From positions 203,613-267,612 of the forward strand of contig NZ_JAFFIW010000006.1 of NCBI RefSeq assembly GCF_018588885.1: DNA of 64,000 nt. Reading direction: 5' to 3'. The notes under the pieces were generated by a model. It was not told where the DNA came from. It worked only from the letters and a program-made list of their open reading frames with translations, and did no database searches. Each line of letters opens with the position of its first letter. Position 1 is the stretch's first letter. Positions 13,856 through 22,405 of this stretch are shown one piece after another. The stretch comes from Mesorhizobium sp. dw_380. Its GTDB lineage: Bacteria > Pseudomonadota > Alphaproteobacteria > Rhizobiales > Rhizobiaceae. The position numbers and the translations under genes were made by a program.

Positions 13856-15379
13856 CTACCGCCTGCGCACCGCCACCGCCGCGGTCGGCAGCGCCGGCAG
13901 TTCTTCCATCACCCGGCTCAGCGGGAAGATGGCGATCGCCTCGGTGCCTTCGCGCAGCTTGGAATGGAGTTCGAACTCGCCGCCATGCATGGCAAGCAGC
14001 CCTTGCACGATCGGCAGGCCAAGCCCGGTGCCCTGCTCGGCGCTCTTGATGGCGATCGAGCCCTGCCCGAAGGCTGAAAGCACCACCGGGATCTCGTCCT
14101 CGGGAATGCCGGGGCCATTGTCCTTGATCGAAATGTATTGCCCGCCGCCGGCCGTCCAGCCGACGCGGACGCGGATTTCGCCCCCGGTGGCGGTGAACTT
14201 GATGGCGTTGGACAGAAGGTTGAGCGTGATCTGGCGCACGGCGCGCTCGTCGGCAAACAGCCGCGGCAATGTCTGCTCGAAATCCTGGACGACGCGGATA
14301 TCCTTGTTGCGCGCCTTCAACTCCATCATATGGCAGCAATCCTCGACGATGTTGAGCAACATCACCGGCTCTTCGTTGAGCTGGTAGCGACCGGCCTCGA
14401 TGCGCGAAAGGTCGAGTATCTCGTTGATCAGGTCCAGCAGATGCTGGCCGGAATCATGCACGTCGTTGGCGTAGTCGCGATAGGTGGGATTGCTCATCGG
14501 CCCCAGCACTTCGTTCGCCATCACCTCGGAAAAGCCGAGAATGGCGTTGAGCGGCGTGCGCAATTCATGGCTCATCGAAGCGAGGAACCGCGACTTTGCC
14601 AAATTGGCGTCCTCGGCCCGCCGCCGCGCCTCATCGGACATCGATTTCGCCGTCTCCAATTCGACGATCAGCGCATCCATTTCGGAGCGGAACGACAACA
14701 TCATTCTGGAGGAGCGGTTGCGGTGACTGGCGACGTAGACAAAGAAAGGCAGCGACAAGACAAGCAGTCCGGCCATGATCGCCTCAACCGGCATCCAAAG
14801 CTTGGTGCCGACATAGGCATAGACCGCCACCGGTACGGCAAAGGTCGCCAGCAGCGCTCCGCTGAGAGATGAGGCCATGAGAGCCGTCCAGGCCATGGCA
14901 AACAGCAGCACCACTGCCTTGATCACCTGGAATTGGTCGACGTCGCAGGCGCCGCAGCCAAGCCAGACGAACCAGGCCCAGCCGAGGCCGCAAAGGAAAT
15001 GGCCGACCAGGAATTCCCGTCGCGTTTGCAAGGAGTTGAGCTGGGAAGCTTCCGTACGCTCGATGCGTCGCGCCATGAAAGCCACGATGGTATAGCAGGT
15101 CAGCGTGAACAACGCCCAAAGCCCGATCTCATTGCCGACGCCGACGAGCCGGCCGGCCGCGGCGATCGCCAGGACGAGCAGCGGGATCGCCACGGCGCCG
15201 CTCGTCATCGCCCGGGCGTGGAGCTTTAGCAGTTCGCGGTCGAAATCGGGATTGCCGGCCTGCTGCGAAAGACGGTCGCGCGTCTTGCGCACCGCGCGCG
15301 CGACATCGCTGTTGCGATGCCGTTTCCGGCGGTCCACAATGAACTTGTCCGCTGTGTTCGAGCGTTGCAAGGGCATCAA
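13856..15379 (-). CDS. Membrane sensor histidine kinase (PleC/DivJ/PdhS-like catalytic core)
   Basis: A 507-residue kinase. About six hydrophobic segments span residues 58-215. A coiled linker leads to the HisKA H-box FLASMSHELRTPLNAILGFS (His near 270) and a HATPase_c domain with NLLSNAIKFT (N box), IKDNGPGIP (G1) and GTGLGLPIVQGLLAMHGG (G2). The extended H-box region (EVLGPMSNPTYRDYANDVHD) is typical of alphaproteobacterial cell-cycle-type kinases. No response regulator is adjacent, so its partner is unknown. The input domain appears to be only the membrane region. Confidence 0.9.
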   Translation of the reverse strand: MMPLQRSNTADKFIVDRRKRHRNSDVARAVRKTRDRLSQQAGNPDFDRELLKLHARAMTSGAVAIPLLVLAIAAAGRLVGVGNEIGLWALFTLTCYTIVAFMARRIERTEASQLNSLQTRREFLVGHFLCGLGWAWFVWLGCGACDVDQFQVIKAVVLLFAMAWTALMASSLSGALLATFAVPVAVYAYVGTKLWMPVEAIMAGLLVLSLPFFVYVASHRNRSSRMMLSFRSEMDALIVELETAKSMSDEARRRAEDANLAKSRFLASMSHELRTPLNAILGFSEVMANEVLGPMSNPTYRDYANDVHDSGQHLLDLINEILDLSRIEAGRYQLNEEPVMLLNIVEDCCHMMELKARNKDIRVVQDFEQTLPRLFADERAVRQITLNLLSNAIKFTATGGEIRVRVGWTAGGGQYISIKDNGPGIPEDEIPVVLSAFGQGSIAIKSAEQGTGLGLPIVQGLLAMHGGEFELHSKLREGTEAIAIFPLSRVMEELPALPTAAVAVRRR

Positions 15380-15449
15380 AACTTCAATTTACGTGCAGCG
15401 GTTTCAAGGTGTTAAGCTACGTTCGAATGATTAACCAACCGTTTGCCAT

Positions 15450-16073
15450 ATGAGCCGTTCCTGGTCGCCAAGATCGCGCCGTCGGTACGCGGCGCCGCGC
15501 CCAAGAAGCCTGTGGCGCAAAGTGCTCGACTACGGGTTGGCCGTCATCATTCTGGGGCTGCTGATCCTGCTGGCGGCGCGCCTCGATCGGGTGGAGACGC
15601 GCAAGACGCAAGGCGCGGCGATTATCAATGACGGCGATTCGATCACACTCGGCACCGAGCGTATCCGCATGCGCGGCATCGACGCCCCGGAATACACCCA
15701 GACCTGCCGCAGGAACGGCGCCGACTATGCCTGCGGCACGCTTGCGCGCCAGTCCCTGGTACGCCTGATCGCCGGCAGGCCGGTCACCTGCAGCGGTTGG
15801 CAGCGGGATCGTTATGGCCGATTGCTTGGCGACTGCAAGGCTGGCGGCACCGATCTCAACCGCGCCCAGGTCGAGGCGGGTTGGGCCGTCGCCTATGGCG
15901 ATTTCGAAAGCGAGGAGACTGTTGCCAGGGCGGCAAAGGCTGGTATCTGGGCGGGCACGTTCGACCAGCCGCAGGACTGGCGCGACAGCCATCACGGCGA
16001 GGTCGTGGAGCGAAAGCACGGCACGCTGGCGTCGATCGGCGACGCCGTGCGGGAGATATTCCGCTTCTGGTGA
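15450..16073 (+). CDS. Membrane-anchored thermonuclease (SNase-like) protein
   Basis: A 207-residue protein. The N-terminus is basic, then one membrane segment (YGLAVIILGLLILLAARL, about 28-45). The SNase domain follows with DGDSITLGTERIRMRGIDAPE (calcium-site Asp and first catalytic Arg), YACGTLARQSLVRLIAG, WQRDRYGRLLGDCKAGG and NRAQVEAGWAVAYGDF. It is predicted to be periplasmic. It is divergent from the histidine kinase and upstream of a GST gene. Confidence 0.85.
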   Translation: MSRSWSPRSRRRYAAPRPRSLWRKVLDYGLAVIILGLLILLAARLDRVETRKTQGAAIINDGDSITLGTERIRMRGIDAPEYTQTCRRNGADYACGTLARQSLVRLIAGRPVTCSGWQRDRYGRLLGDCKAGGTDLNRAQVEAGWAVAYGDFESEETVARAAKAGIWAGTFDQPQDWRDSHHGEVVERKHGTLASIGDAVREIFRFW

Positions 16074-16105
16074 AGCGTATCTGGTGGAAGGTAACGGAGG
16101 ATCGA

Positions 16106-16717
16106 ATGAAGCTCTTCGACGGCGGCCGGGCGCCCAACCCGCGGCGGGTTCGTGTTTTCCTCGCCGAGAAGGGGATCACGGTTCCGCTGGTGCCCGTCGA
16201 CATGGGCGCACTGGAGCACAAGGGCCAAATGGTGAGCTCGCGCAACCCTTTGCGACGCCTGCCGGTGCTTGAGCTTGACGACGGCACCATCCTTACCGAA
16301 TCCGTCGCAATCTGCCGCTATTTCGAGGAGTTGCATCCGGAGCCTGCCCTGTTCGGACGTGGCGCGCTCGGCAAGGCGCTGGTCGAGATGTGGCAGAGAC
16401 GGATGGAGTTCAACCTGCTTAGTTGCGTCACGCAGGCTTTTCGCCATATCCATCCGGCCATGAAGGAATGGGAAATCCCGCAGATCCCCGAATGGGGCGA
16501 GGCCAACAAGCCGAAGGCGGTCGAATTCCTGAATCTCCTCGACCGCGAGTTGGCGAGCCGCGAATTCGCCGCTGGCGACGACTACTCGATTGCCGATATC
16601 ACCGGCTTGATCGCCATCGACTTCATGAAGCCGGCCCGTATCAGGGTGCCGGAGGAATGCACCAATGTCTTGCGTTGGCATCAGGCGATCTCCAACCGGC
16701 CGAGTGCCGCCGCTTGA
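16106..16717 (+). CDS. Glutathione S-transferase family protein
   Basis: A 203-residue GST. The start is fixed by a GGAGG ribosome binding site five bases before ATG 16106. The thioredoxin-like half has KLFDGGRAPNPRRVRVFLAE, NPLRRLPVLELDDGTILTES (cis-Pro and glutathione gamma-Glu site) and AICRYFEELHP. The helical C-terminal half has FAAGDDYSIADITGLIAIDF. Its substrate is unknown. Its stop overlaps the likely start of the UDG-like gene. Confidence 0.9.
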   Translation: MKLFDGGRAPNPRRVRVFLAEKGITVPLVPVDMGALEHKGQMVSSRNPLRRLPVLELDDGTILTESVAICRYFEELHPEPALFGRGALGKALVEMWQRRMEFNLLSCVTQAFRHIHPAMKEWEIPQIPEWGEANKPKAVEFLNLLDRELASREFAAGDDYSIADITGLIAIDFMKPARIRVPEECTNVLRWHQAISNRPSAAA

Positions 16718-16719
16718 GC

Positions 16720-17331
16720 GTGGAACTGGACAGCTTTGCAGCCAAGGTCCGGGCCTGCCGCATCTGCATCGAAAACCCCATCGGCAAACCACTGCCCCAT
16801 GAGCCGCGTCCGGTTCTGCGGCCCTCGTCCAGCGCGCGCATCCTGATCGCCAGCCAGGCGCCGGGAACCAAGGTGCACCTATCAGGCATGCCGTTCACCG
16901 ATGCCTCGGGCGACCGCCTGCGCAACTGGCTTGATGTGACCAGCGAGGAATTCTACGACACCGAGAAATTCGCCATCGTGCCAATGGGCTTCTGCTTTCC
17001 CGGACAAGATGCCAAGGGCGGCGACCTGCCGCCAAGGCGCGAATGCGCGCCCACCTGGCGCGCGCCTTTGATGGCCCTGATGCCGCGGATCGACCTGGTG
17101 CTGACGATTGGGCTCTATGCGCAGTCCTGGCACATGGGCGCCGCGCGCCGCCCCTCGCTGACGGCGACGGTGATGGACTGGCGCGCCATCTGGGAGAATT
17201 CCGTCGGTGCGAAAGTGCTGCCGCTGCCGCATCCATCCTGGCGCAACACCGGCTGGCTGAAGCAGAATCCGTGGTTTGAAATGGATTTGCTGCCTTTCCT
17301 GCGCTCGGAAATCCGCTATCGTCTCGGTTAG
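16720..17331 (+). CDS. Uracil-DNA glycosylase family protein
   Basis: A 203-residue protein of the UDG superfamily. Motifs are IASQAPGTKVHLSGMPFTDA (motif A-like), SGDRLRNWLDV, LVLTIGLYAQSWHMG and the leucine-loop-like LPLPHPSWRNTGWLKQN. The GST stop lies directly before it, so the start must be non-ATG: GTG 16720 (VELDSFAAKVRACRICIENP) or TTG 16714. An N-terminal CRIC pair could bind metal. It removes uracil or related lesions if catalytic, but the exact specificity is not evident. Confidence 0.85.
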   Translation: MELDSFAAKVRACRICIENPIGKPLPHEPRPVLRPSSSARILIASQAPGTKVHLSGMPFTDASGDRLRNWLDVTSEEFYDTEKFAIVPMGFCFPGQDAKGGDLPPRRECAPTWRAPLMALMPRIDLVLTIGLYAQSWHMGAARRPSLTATVMDWRAIWENSVGAKVLPLPHPSWRNTGWLKQNPWFEMDLLPFLRSEIRYRLG

Positions 17332-17439
17332 GCACTAAGCAAGAAATCACTCGCTTTGGTGGCGATCAGCAGAATTTCTTTCTTGTGAAAGCCCTAAATA
17401 AAAGGGATTATAGCCAAACTATTCCCCCAGGAGCCTCCG

Positions 17440-17931
17440 ATGGACCGCCTTGACCGAAAAATTCTCCGCCTCCTGCAAGAGGACGCGACGCTCGCGGTTG
17501 CCGATGTTGCCAAGAAAGTCGGCCTGTCGACCACGCCCTGCTGGCGCCGCATTCAGAAGCTCGAGGAGGAAGGCGTCATCAAGCGGCGCGTCGCCATTCT
17601 CGACCATGAAAAGGTCAATGTTCGGGTCACGGTCTTCGTGTCGATCCGCACCAACTCACACAGCCATGAATGGCTGCGGCGGTTTTCCGAGGTCATCCAG
17701 GAATTTCCCGAGGTGGTCGAATTCTACCGCATGAGCGGCGACGTCGACTACCTGCTGCGCGTCGTGGTGCCCGACATCGCCGCCTACGACGCCTTCTACA
17801 AGCGGCTGATCGCCAAGATCGAAATCCGTGACGTGTCGTCGTCCTTCGCCATGGAGCAGATCAAGTACACGACCGAAATCCCGCTCGACTATATGGTGCT
17901 GGACAAGGAATCGGGTGCCAACGCCGCCTGA
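17440..17931 (+). CDS. Lrp/AsnC family transcriptional regulator
   Basis: A 163-residue regulator. The N-terminal helix-turn-helix is DRLDRKILRLLQEDATLAVA plus VAKKVGLSTTPCWRRIQKLE. The C-terminal RAM domain has FPEVVEFYRMSGDVDYLLRV, the effector-binding Gly-Asp-x-Asp core. A CAGGAG ribosome binding site precedes ATG 17440. The upstream region contains AT-rich stretches (AGAATTTCTTTC, AAATAAAAGGGATTATAG) that fit autoregulation by Lrp. The target genes are unknown. Confidence 0.92.
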   Translation: MDRLDRKILRLLQEDATLAVADVAKKVGLSTTPCWRRIQKLEEEGVIKRRVAILDHEKVNVRVTVFVSIRTNSHSHEWLRRFSEVIQEFPEVVEFYRMSGDVDYLLRVVVPDIAAYDAFYKRLIAKIEIRDVSSSFAMEQIKYTTEIPLDYMVLDKESGANAA

Positions 17932-17945
17932 GCCGACAGCGCAGC

Positions 17946-18509
17946 TCAGTTTTTCTTCTTGTTGAGGAAACTCCAGGGCGAGTTCACCGGCAGCGTGACG
18001 CTGTCGGGCACAATGTCGACACTGGCCACCTCCGCCTTGCGCAGGGTGTAGCCGGACTGGATGACGCTGACGCCGTCGAGAATGAACAGCTGGCTTTTCT
18101 CCATGTCCGGCTTCAGGGCGCCGGTGACGGCAACCGGCTGGTAGGCTTCCGACATCTTGTAGGGATGCGCGGGAGTGACCAGCACGATCTGGTTGGGCGG
18201 CGGCGTCGGCATGTGGCTGCACGCACCCGTCCACGGCACCAGCAGGAACTGATAGACGAGATCGCCGTCGCGATCGACCGGCAAAGCATAGCCAGCTAAT
18301 TGTATGGTCCTGTCCTGCAGATCAAGCGAAAGCGTCTCGCCGTGATCGGGCAATTTTGCCGCGATCATCGGCAGGCCGGCATCTCCGGCCACCGCCTGGG
18401 TCGCCGGGCGCAAATCCTTCCAGAAGATGTGCATGGTCCCGGCCGAGGCGCCGGCCGCGGAGAGAGAAAGTGCGGCCGCCAGCGCTATAGTTGATCTGAA
18501 ATGGTTCAT
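17946..18509 (-). CDS. Exported DUF3299 family protein
   Basis: A 187-residue protein with a signal peptide (residues 1-23, ALAAALSLSAAGASAG). The mature part has IFWKDLRPA, IQLAGYALPVDRDGDLVYQF, LVPWTGACSHMPTPPPNQIV and YKMSEAYQPVAVTGALKPDM, which fit DUF3299. The WTGACSHMPTPPPNQ segment is the signature. It is predicted periplasmic; family members sit near lipoprotein or ABC transport genes in other bacteria, but no such neighbour is here. The function is unknown. Confidence 0.85.
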   Translation of the reverse strand: MNHFRSTIALAAALSLSAAGASAGTMHIFWKDLRPATQAVAGDAGLPMIAAKLPDHGETLSLDLQDRTIQLAGYALPVDRDGDLVYQFLLVPWTGACSHMPTPPPNQIVLVTPAHPYKMSEAYQPVAVTGALKPDMEKSQLFILDGVSVIQSGYTLRKAEVASVDIVPDSVTLPVNSPWSFLNKKKN

Positions 18510-18554
18510 GGCCGCTTCCTTTGCCCAGGAGTAAAGACGCCGCTGCCAATGACG

Positions 18555-19133
18555 TCAATGCTCGAGCCGCATCACATGTCGGCGAGAACCGGCCATGCCG
18601 GCCTCGCGAAAGCCGCGCGCCGCAAACATGTCGCGAAAGCCCATGAAACGGTAGCTTGGCGACGCCTCGTCCACCGGATAGGCCTCAATGACACGCGCAC
18701 CCTTGGCGAACGCATGGTCAATGGCCGCATCGAGCAATGCGGAGGCGAGGCCGCCGCCGCGTAGCGCCCTTGGCACGTAGAAGCAGACGATCGACCATAC
18801 GCCGGTCTCGCTGTCGTCCTGCTGCTTTGAAAGCCTTCGATAGGTTTCGCGCGGCGCGACCGAACACCAGGCGACGGTCTTGCCGCCGATCCGGGCGAGC
18901 ATGCCGACCGGCGTGCCGGCATCAACAAGTGCCATCATCCGGCGCTTTTTCTCATCATTCGGGATATGCTCCGGGCCGGAGTGCCGCCACGCCATGCACC
19001 AGCAGTATTTTGGCGCACCCGGCTGGTCGAACAAGGTCTCGAAGCTGCCGCGCGTTGCCCGCGTCACCTCGGTGAAACGGATATCGGCAAGATCAAACTT
19101 TTCTGCCGGCGAGGCGTTCGAGCGTTTTGGCAT
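18555..19133 (-). CDS. GNAT acetyltransferase
   Basis: A 192-residue N-acetyltransferase. The core is VGMLARIGGKTVAWCSVAPRE, then WSIVCFYVPRALRGGGLASA (acetyl-CoA-binding loop RALRGGGLASALLDAAIDHA), IEAYPVDEASPSYRFMGFRDM and FAARGF at the end. Its start overlaps the 3' end of the DNA alkylation repair gene by 41 nt in another frame, suggesting coupling. The pairing of this GNAT with the AlkD-like gene could be functional or simple compaction. Confidence 0.85.
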   Translation of the reverse strand: MPKRSNASPAEKFDLADIRFTEVTRATRGSFETLFDQPGAPKYCWCMAWRHSGPEHIPNDEKKRRMMALVDAGTPVGMLARIGGKTVAWCSVAPRETYRRLSKQQDDSETGVWSIVCFYVPRALRGGGLASALLDAAIDHAFAKGARVIEAYPVDEASPSYRFMGFRDMFAARGFREAGMAGSRRHVMRLEH

Positions 19134-19797
19134 GTGACAGTTCCTTCACCGCATCCTTGCCGATCCAGCGCGCGGTCTTGTCTTTGGAGTCGGCAAGCTT
19201 CTGCGCCAGGGCCAGGGCAGGGGCGTGCAGGCCCGTCGATCGTTTGCCGATCTGCCGCAGCGCCCAATTGACCGCTTTCCTGACGAAATTGCGCTCATCG
19301 CCGGCATGCGCTTCGATCAGAGGCAAATAGGACAGGAACGTCGCGTCCGGCTCCTTTTTCAGATGCACGGCTGCCCATGCCAGCATGGCAAAGGCCGTGC
19401 GGCGGACGAATTGGCGCTCGTCGGCCGCGAACTCCTCGATCAGCGCCCGCCAGAACGGCGTATCGACGAACAGGTCGGAGGCGGTATCGACGACTTCCCA
19501 GGAATCGAAATCGCCGGCCCAGCGCCGGCACTCCTCGACGTTGATCTTTTTCGGCTCGCCTGTGAACACCGCCATCAGCCGGGCTTCGCGAATGCCGCTG
19601 TCCCACAGCGCCAAGGACCGCTCATGGTTGCGCTTCAGCTTGCGCGCCAAGGGCCGCAAATCGGCGTTGCCGACACCGAGCGCGGTCGCGGTGTTGATGC
19701 CGAACCGCGCCATGCCGGCGCGGTTCTCCGCCCTGCCGATCGAGCGGAGATGCGCGATGATGTCCTGCGCGGCCCAGTCTGGAGCGGGCAGGGACAT
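19093..19797 (-). CDS. AlkD-like DNA alkylation repair protein
   Basis: A 234-residue HEAT-like repeat protein of the DNA alkylation repair family: AGMARFGINTATALGVGNADLR at the N-terminus, LWDSGIREARLMAVF, EECRRWAGDFDSWEVVDTASD, and the repeats FVRRTAFAMLAWAAVHLK and ERNFVRKAVNWALRQIGKRS. AlkD-type glycosylases excise bulky or positively charged alkylpurines without flipping the base. The conserved Asp in GDFDSWEVVDTA corresponds to the catalytic region. Enzyme activity is inferred from family membership. Confidence 0.9.
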   Translation of the reverse strand: MSLPAPDWAAQDIIAHLRSIGRAENRAGMARFGINTATALGVGNADLRPLARKLKRNHERSLALWDSGIREARLMAVFTGEPKKINVEECRRWAGDFDSWEVVDTASDLFVDTPFWRALIEEFAADERQFVRRTAFAMLAWAAVHLKKEPDATFLSYLPLIEAHAGDERNFVRKAVNWALRQIGKRSTGLHAPALALAQKLADSKDKTARWIGKDAVKELSHAKTLERLAGRKV

Positions 19798-19803
19798 GGC
19801 CGC

Positions 19804-20673
19804 CTACTTCTCCAGCCGCGCCAGCAGCGAGGACGTGTCCCAGCGCTTGCCGCCCATTGCCTGCACATCCTTGTAGAACTGGTCGACAAGCGCGGTAACC
19901 GGCAGCCTGGCGCCGTTGCGGTCGGCCTCCGCCAGGCAGATGCCGAGATCCTTGCGCATCCAGTCGACGGCGAAACCGAAATCATACTTGCCGGCATTCA
20001 TGGTCTTGTGACGGTTCTCCATCTGCCAGGAACCGGCCGCGCCCTTGGAGATCACCTCGATCACTTTCTCGATGTCGAGCCCGGCCCTCTTGCCGAAATG
20101 GATGCCTTCCGACAGTCCCTGCACCAGTCCGGCGATGCAGATCTGGTTGATCATCTTGGTCAGCTGGCCGGCGCCCGCCGACCCCATCAGTCCGACCATG
20201 CGGGCATAGGCGTCGATAACCGGCCGGGCCTTGTCGAAGGCAGCCTGATCGCCGCCGACCATGACGGTCAGCACACCGTTCTCGGCACCGGCCTGGCCAC
20301 CGGAAACCGGCGCGTCGAGAAATGAAAACCCGCCGACTTGCGCGGCTTCCGCCAATTCGCGCGCGACCTCGGCCGAGGCCGTGGTGTTGTCGATGAAGAT
20401 CGAACCCTTCTTCATCGACTTGAAGGCACCGTCCGGACCTGTCGTCACCGAGCGCAGATCGTCATCATTGCCGACGCAGGAAAAGACAAAGTCCTTGTCC
20501 TTGGCGGCCTCCGCCGGCGTCACCGCAAGGCTGCCGCCATGCTGGCCAACCCACTGTTCGGCTTTGGCCTTGGTGCGGTTGTAGACGGTGACGTCGTGGC
20601 CACCCTTGCTCCTGAGGTGTCCGGCCATCGGGTATCCCATCACGCCAAGACCGAGAAATGCCACAGATGCCAT
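19804..20673 (-). CDS. 3-hydroxyisobutyrate dehydrogenase family NAD(P)-dependent oxidoreductase
   Basis: A 289-residue beta-hydroxyacid dehydrogenase from ATG 20673 (MASVAFLGLGVMGYPMAGHL). Visible are the GLGVMGYPMA Rossmann motif, FIDNTTASAEVARELAEA, the substrate loop FLDAPVSGGQAGAENGVLTV, and the catalytic Lys segment GAGQLTKMINQICIAGLVQG. The family includes tartronate semialdehyde, hydroxyisobutyrate and gamma-hydroxybutyrate dehydrogenases, so the substrate is open. An in-frame extension to 20763 lacks family similarity. Confidence 0.88.
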   Translation of the reverse strand: MASVAFLGLGVMGYPMAGHLRSKGGHDVTVYNRTKAKAEQWVGQHGGSLAVTPAEAAKDKDFVFSCVGNDDDLRSVTTGPDGAFKSMKKGSIFIDNTTASAEVARELAEAAQVGGFSFLDAPVSGGQAGAENGVLTVMVGGDQAAFDKARPVIDAYARMVGLMGSAGAGQLTKMINQICIAGLVQGLSEGIHFGKRAGLDIEKVIEVISKGAAGSWQMENRHKTMNAGKYDFGFAVDWMRKDLGICLAEADRNGARLPVTALVDQFYKDVQAMGGKRWDTSSLLARLEK

Positions 20674-20793
20674 GAGCTTGCCTTTTCCGACGGATTTCAG
20701 TTGCGGAAGCTCTAGGCCATGCGGCGAATTCGTCAAGGCGCGCGCCGCCGCATCGACTGGCACAGGCTGATCGGAAACAGCATCGATGATACG

Positions 20794-21618
20794 TCAGCGG
20801 TGCAGGTGAATCGTGATCCTGCGCTCGATCCATTCGACGCCATGGCGCAGGATCTCGACCATCACCAGATAGACGATGGCAACCCAAACATAGGCCTGGA
20901 AGTCGAAGGATTTGGCGTAAGCGAGTTTCGCATTGCCCATCAGGTCGTAGACCGTGATGATGGCGACGATGGCCGAGGCCTTGATCATCAGAACCAGTTC
21001 ATTGCCGTAGGGCCGCAACGCCACGATGATCGCCTGCGGCAGGATGACCTTGCGCAATGTCTGCAGCTTGTGCAGGCCGAGCGAGGCGGCCCCTTCCCAT
21101 TGACCCCTGGGCACACTCTCAATGGCGCCACGCAGGATCTCCGCCTGGTAGGCGGCGGTGTTGAGCGCAAAGGCGAACACGCCGCAGTTGAAGGCATCGC
21201 GGAAGAACCACCACATGCCGACCGATTCGAGCTGCACCCGGAAAGAGCCTACCCCATAGTAGACCAGATAGACCTGGACGAGCAGCGGCGTACCGCGGAA
21301 GAAATAGACGTAGCAGTAGGCAAGGCCGGACAAGAACCGGTCCTTCGACATGCGGCCATAGGTGACGGGCAGCGAAAGGATCGCGCCGACCACCATCGAA
21401 ATCGCCACGAGCGCCAGCGTGGTTCCCAGCCCTTGCAGATAGGCCGGCGCATACCTCGCGAAGAACTCTCCGTTCCAGGCGTAGATCAGATAGGCAAGGA
21501 TGCCGAGGCCGAAGAGCATCCAGAGGCCGACAAGCGCGTGTCCCACGATGCGAATGCGCGGCCAGCCGCGGGCCGGCGGCGGCGGCCGTTCGACCGCGAT
21601 CGCGTCAGCGGCGCTCAT
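20794..21618 (-). CDS. Polar amino acid ABC transporter permease (HisM/ArtM type)
   Basis: A 274-residue membrane protein with about five transmembrane helices in the His/Glu/Gln permease family. The N-terminus is soluble and proline-rich (RPPPPARGW). TMs include ALVGLWMLFGLGILAYLIY and TTLALVAISMVVGAILSLPV. The permease-loop signature is AIESVPRGQWEGAASLGLH (about 184-202), which contacts the ATPase. It overlaps the partner permease by 4 nt (TGA/ATG). It takes up an amino acid together with 21615-22331 and the binding protein at 22406-23191. Confidence 0.9.
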   Translation of the reverse strand: MSAADAIAVERPPPPARGWPRIRIVGHALVGLWMLFGLGILAYLIYAWNGEFFARYAPAYLQGLGTTLALVAISMVVGAILSLPVTYGRMSKDRFLSGLAYCYVYFFRGTPLLVQVYLVYYGVGSFRVQLESVGMWWFFRDAFNCGVFAFALNTAAYQAEILRGAIESVPRGQWEGAASLGLHKLQTLRKVILPQAIIVALRPYGNELVLMIKASAIVAIITVYDLMGNAKLAYAKSFDFQAYVWVAIVYLVMVEILRHGVEWIERRITIHLHR

Positions 21619-22331
21619 CGGGCCTCCCTCCGCCCCAGCGAGCGCAGGATGAGCCCGGTGGCGATCGACGACAGGATCGCCAGGACAAGAAACACCAGGG
21701 CAGCGACGCTATAGAACAGGAACGAGTGCTTGGTGACGCGCGCGGCCACGCCCGCGTTGCGCAAGGTTTCAGCGAGGTTGACGACCGAGACCAGGGCCGT
21801 GTCCTTGAGCAGGCTGAGCCAGCAATTTTCAAGGCCGGGGAAGGCGATGCGCAGCAGCTGGGGCAAGATCACCTTGCGCATGGTCAGCCATTTCGACAGG
21901 CCGATCGCGTAGCCTCCCTCATATTGTCCCTTCGGTATGGCGCGAAACGCCGAAAGAAACACCTCGCTGGCATAGGAAGAGAAGATCAGCGACAGCACGA
22001 TCATGCCAGCGATGAAGCTGTCGACATCGATCGTCGCCTCGGGCTTGAACAGGCGGATGATGTATTGCAGCAGGATGGGCATGCCGAAGAAGAACAGGAA
22101 CAGTGTCACCAGTTCCGGCAGGCCGCGAAACACGGTGGTGTAGATGTTGGCGGCCAGCCGCAGCGACGGCTCTTCCGACTGCTTGGCCCATGCTACGAAG
22201 AAGCCGATCGTCAGGCCGATCGGCAGCGTTGCAAGGGCAAGTGCGATGGTGACCAACGCACCATAAGCAATATCGTCACTCCAGCCTTCGGGTCCCCAAC
22301 TGAGCAGTGTCCATATGCTTTGGGCTGGCAT
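21615..22331 (-). CDS. Polar amino acid ABC transporter permease (HisQ/ArtQ type)
   Basis: A 238-residue inner-membrane permease. Visible are ALVTIALALATLPIGLTIGF, VFRGLPELVTLFLFFFGM and the EAA-like loop AFRAIPKGQYEGGYAIGLSK. Together with the overlapping permease it forms the channel of a polar amino acid importer. No ATP-binding subunit gene lies in this cluster, so the transporter must use an ATPase encoded elsewhere or outside the window. Confidence 0.9.
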   Translation of the reverse strand: MPAQSIWTLLSWGPEGWSDDIAYGALVTIALALATLPIGLTIGFFVAWAKQSEEPSLRLAANIYTTVFRGLPELVTLFLFFFGMPILLQYIIRLFKPEATIDVDSFIAGMIVLSLIFSSYASEVFLSAFRAIPKGQYEGGYAIGLSKWLTMRKVILPQLLRIAFPGLENCWLSLLKDTALVSVVNLAETLRNAGVAARVTKHSFLFYSVAALVFLVLAILSSIATGLILRSLGRREAR

Positions 22332-22367
22332 CGACTCGTCTTACCCCACGGCGGTCCCGAGATGAAC

Positions 22368-22394
22368 AAGGCGGCAGGGGACCCCTGCCGCCTT
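22368..22394 (-). promoter_or_regulatory. GC-rich hairpin between binding-protein and permease genes
   Basis: AAGGCGGCAGGGG and CCCCTGCCGCCTT form a 13-bp inverted repeat with a one-base centre, located after the binding-protein stop (22406) and before the permease start (22331). Hairpins at this place often protect the upstream message from 3' decay or act as leaky terminators, so that binding protein exceeds permease. It has no T-run on the minus strand, which favours a stabilising or attenuating element. Confidence 0.6.
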
Positions 22395-22405
22395 GGCGAT
22401 GATAA

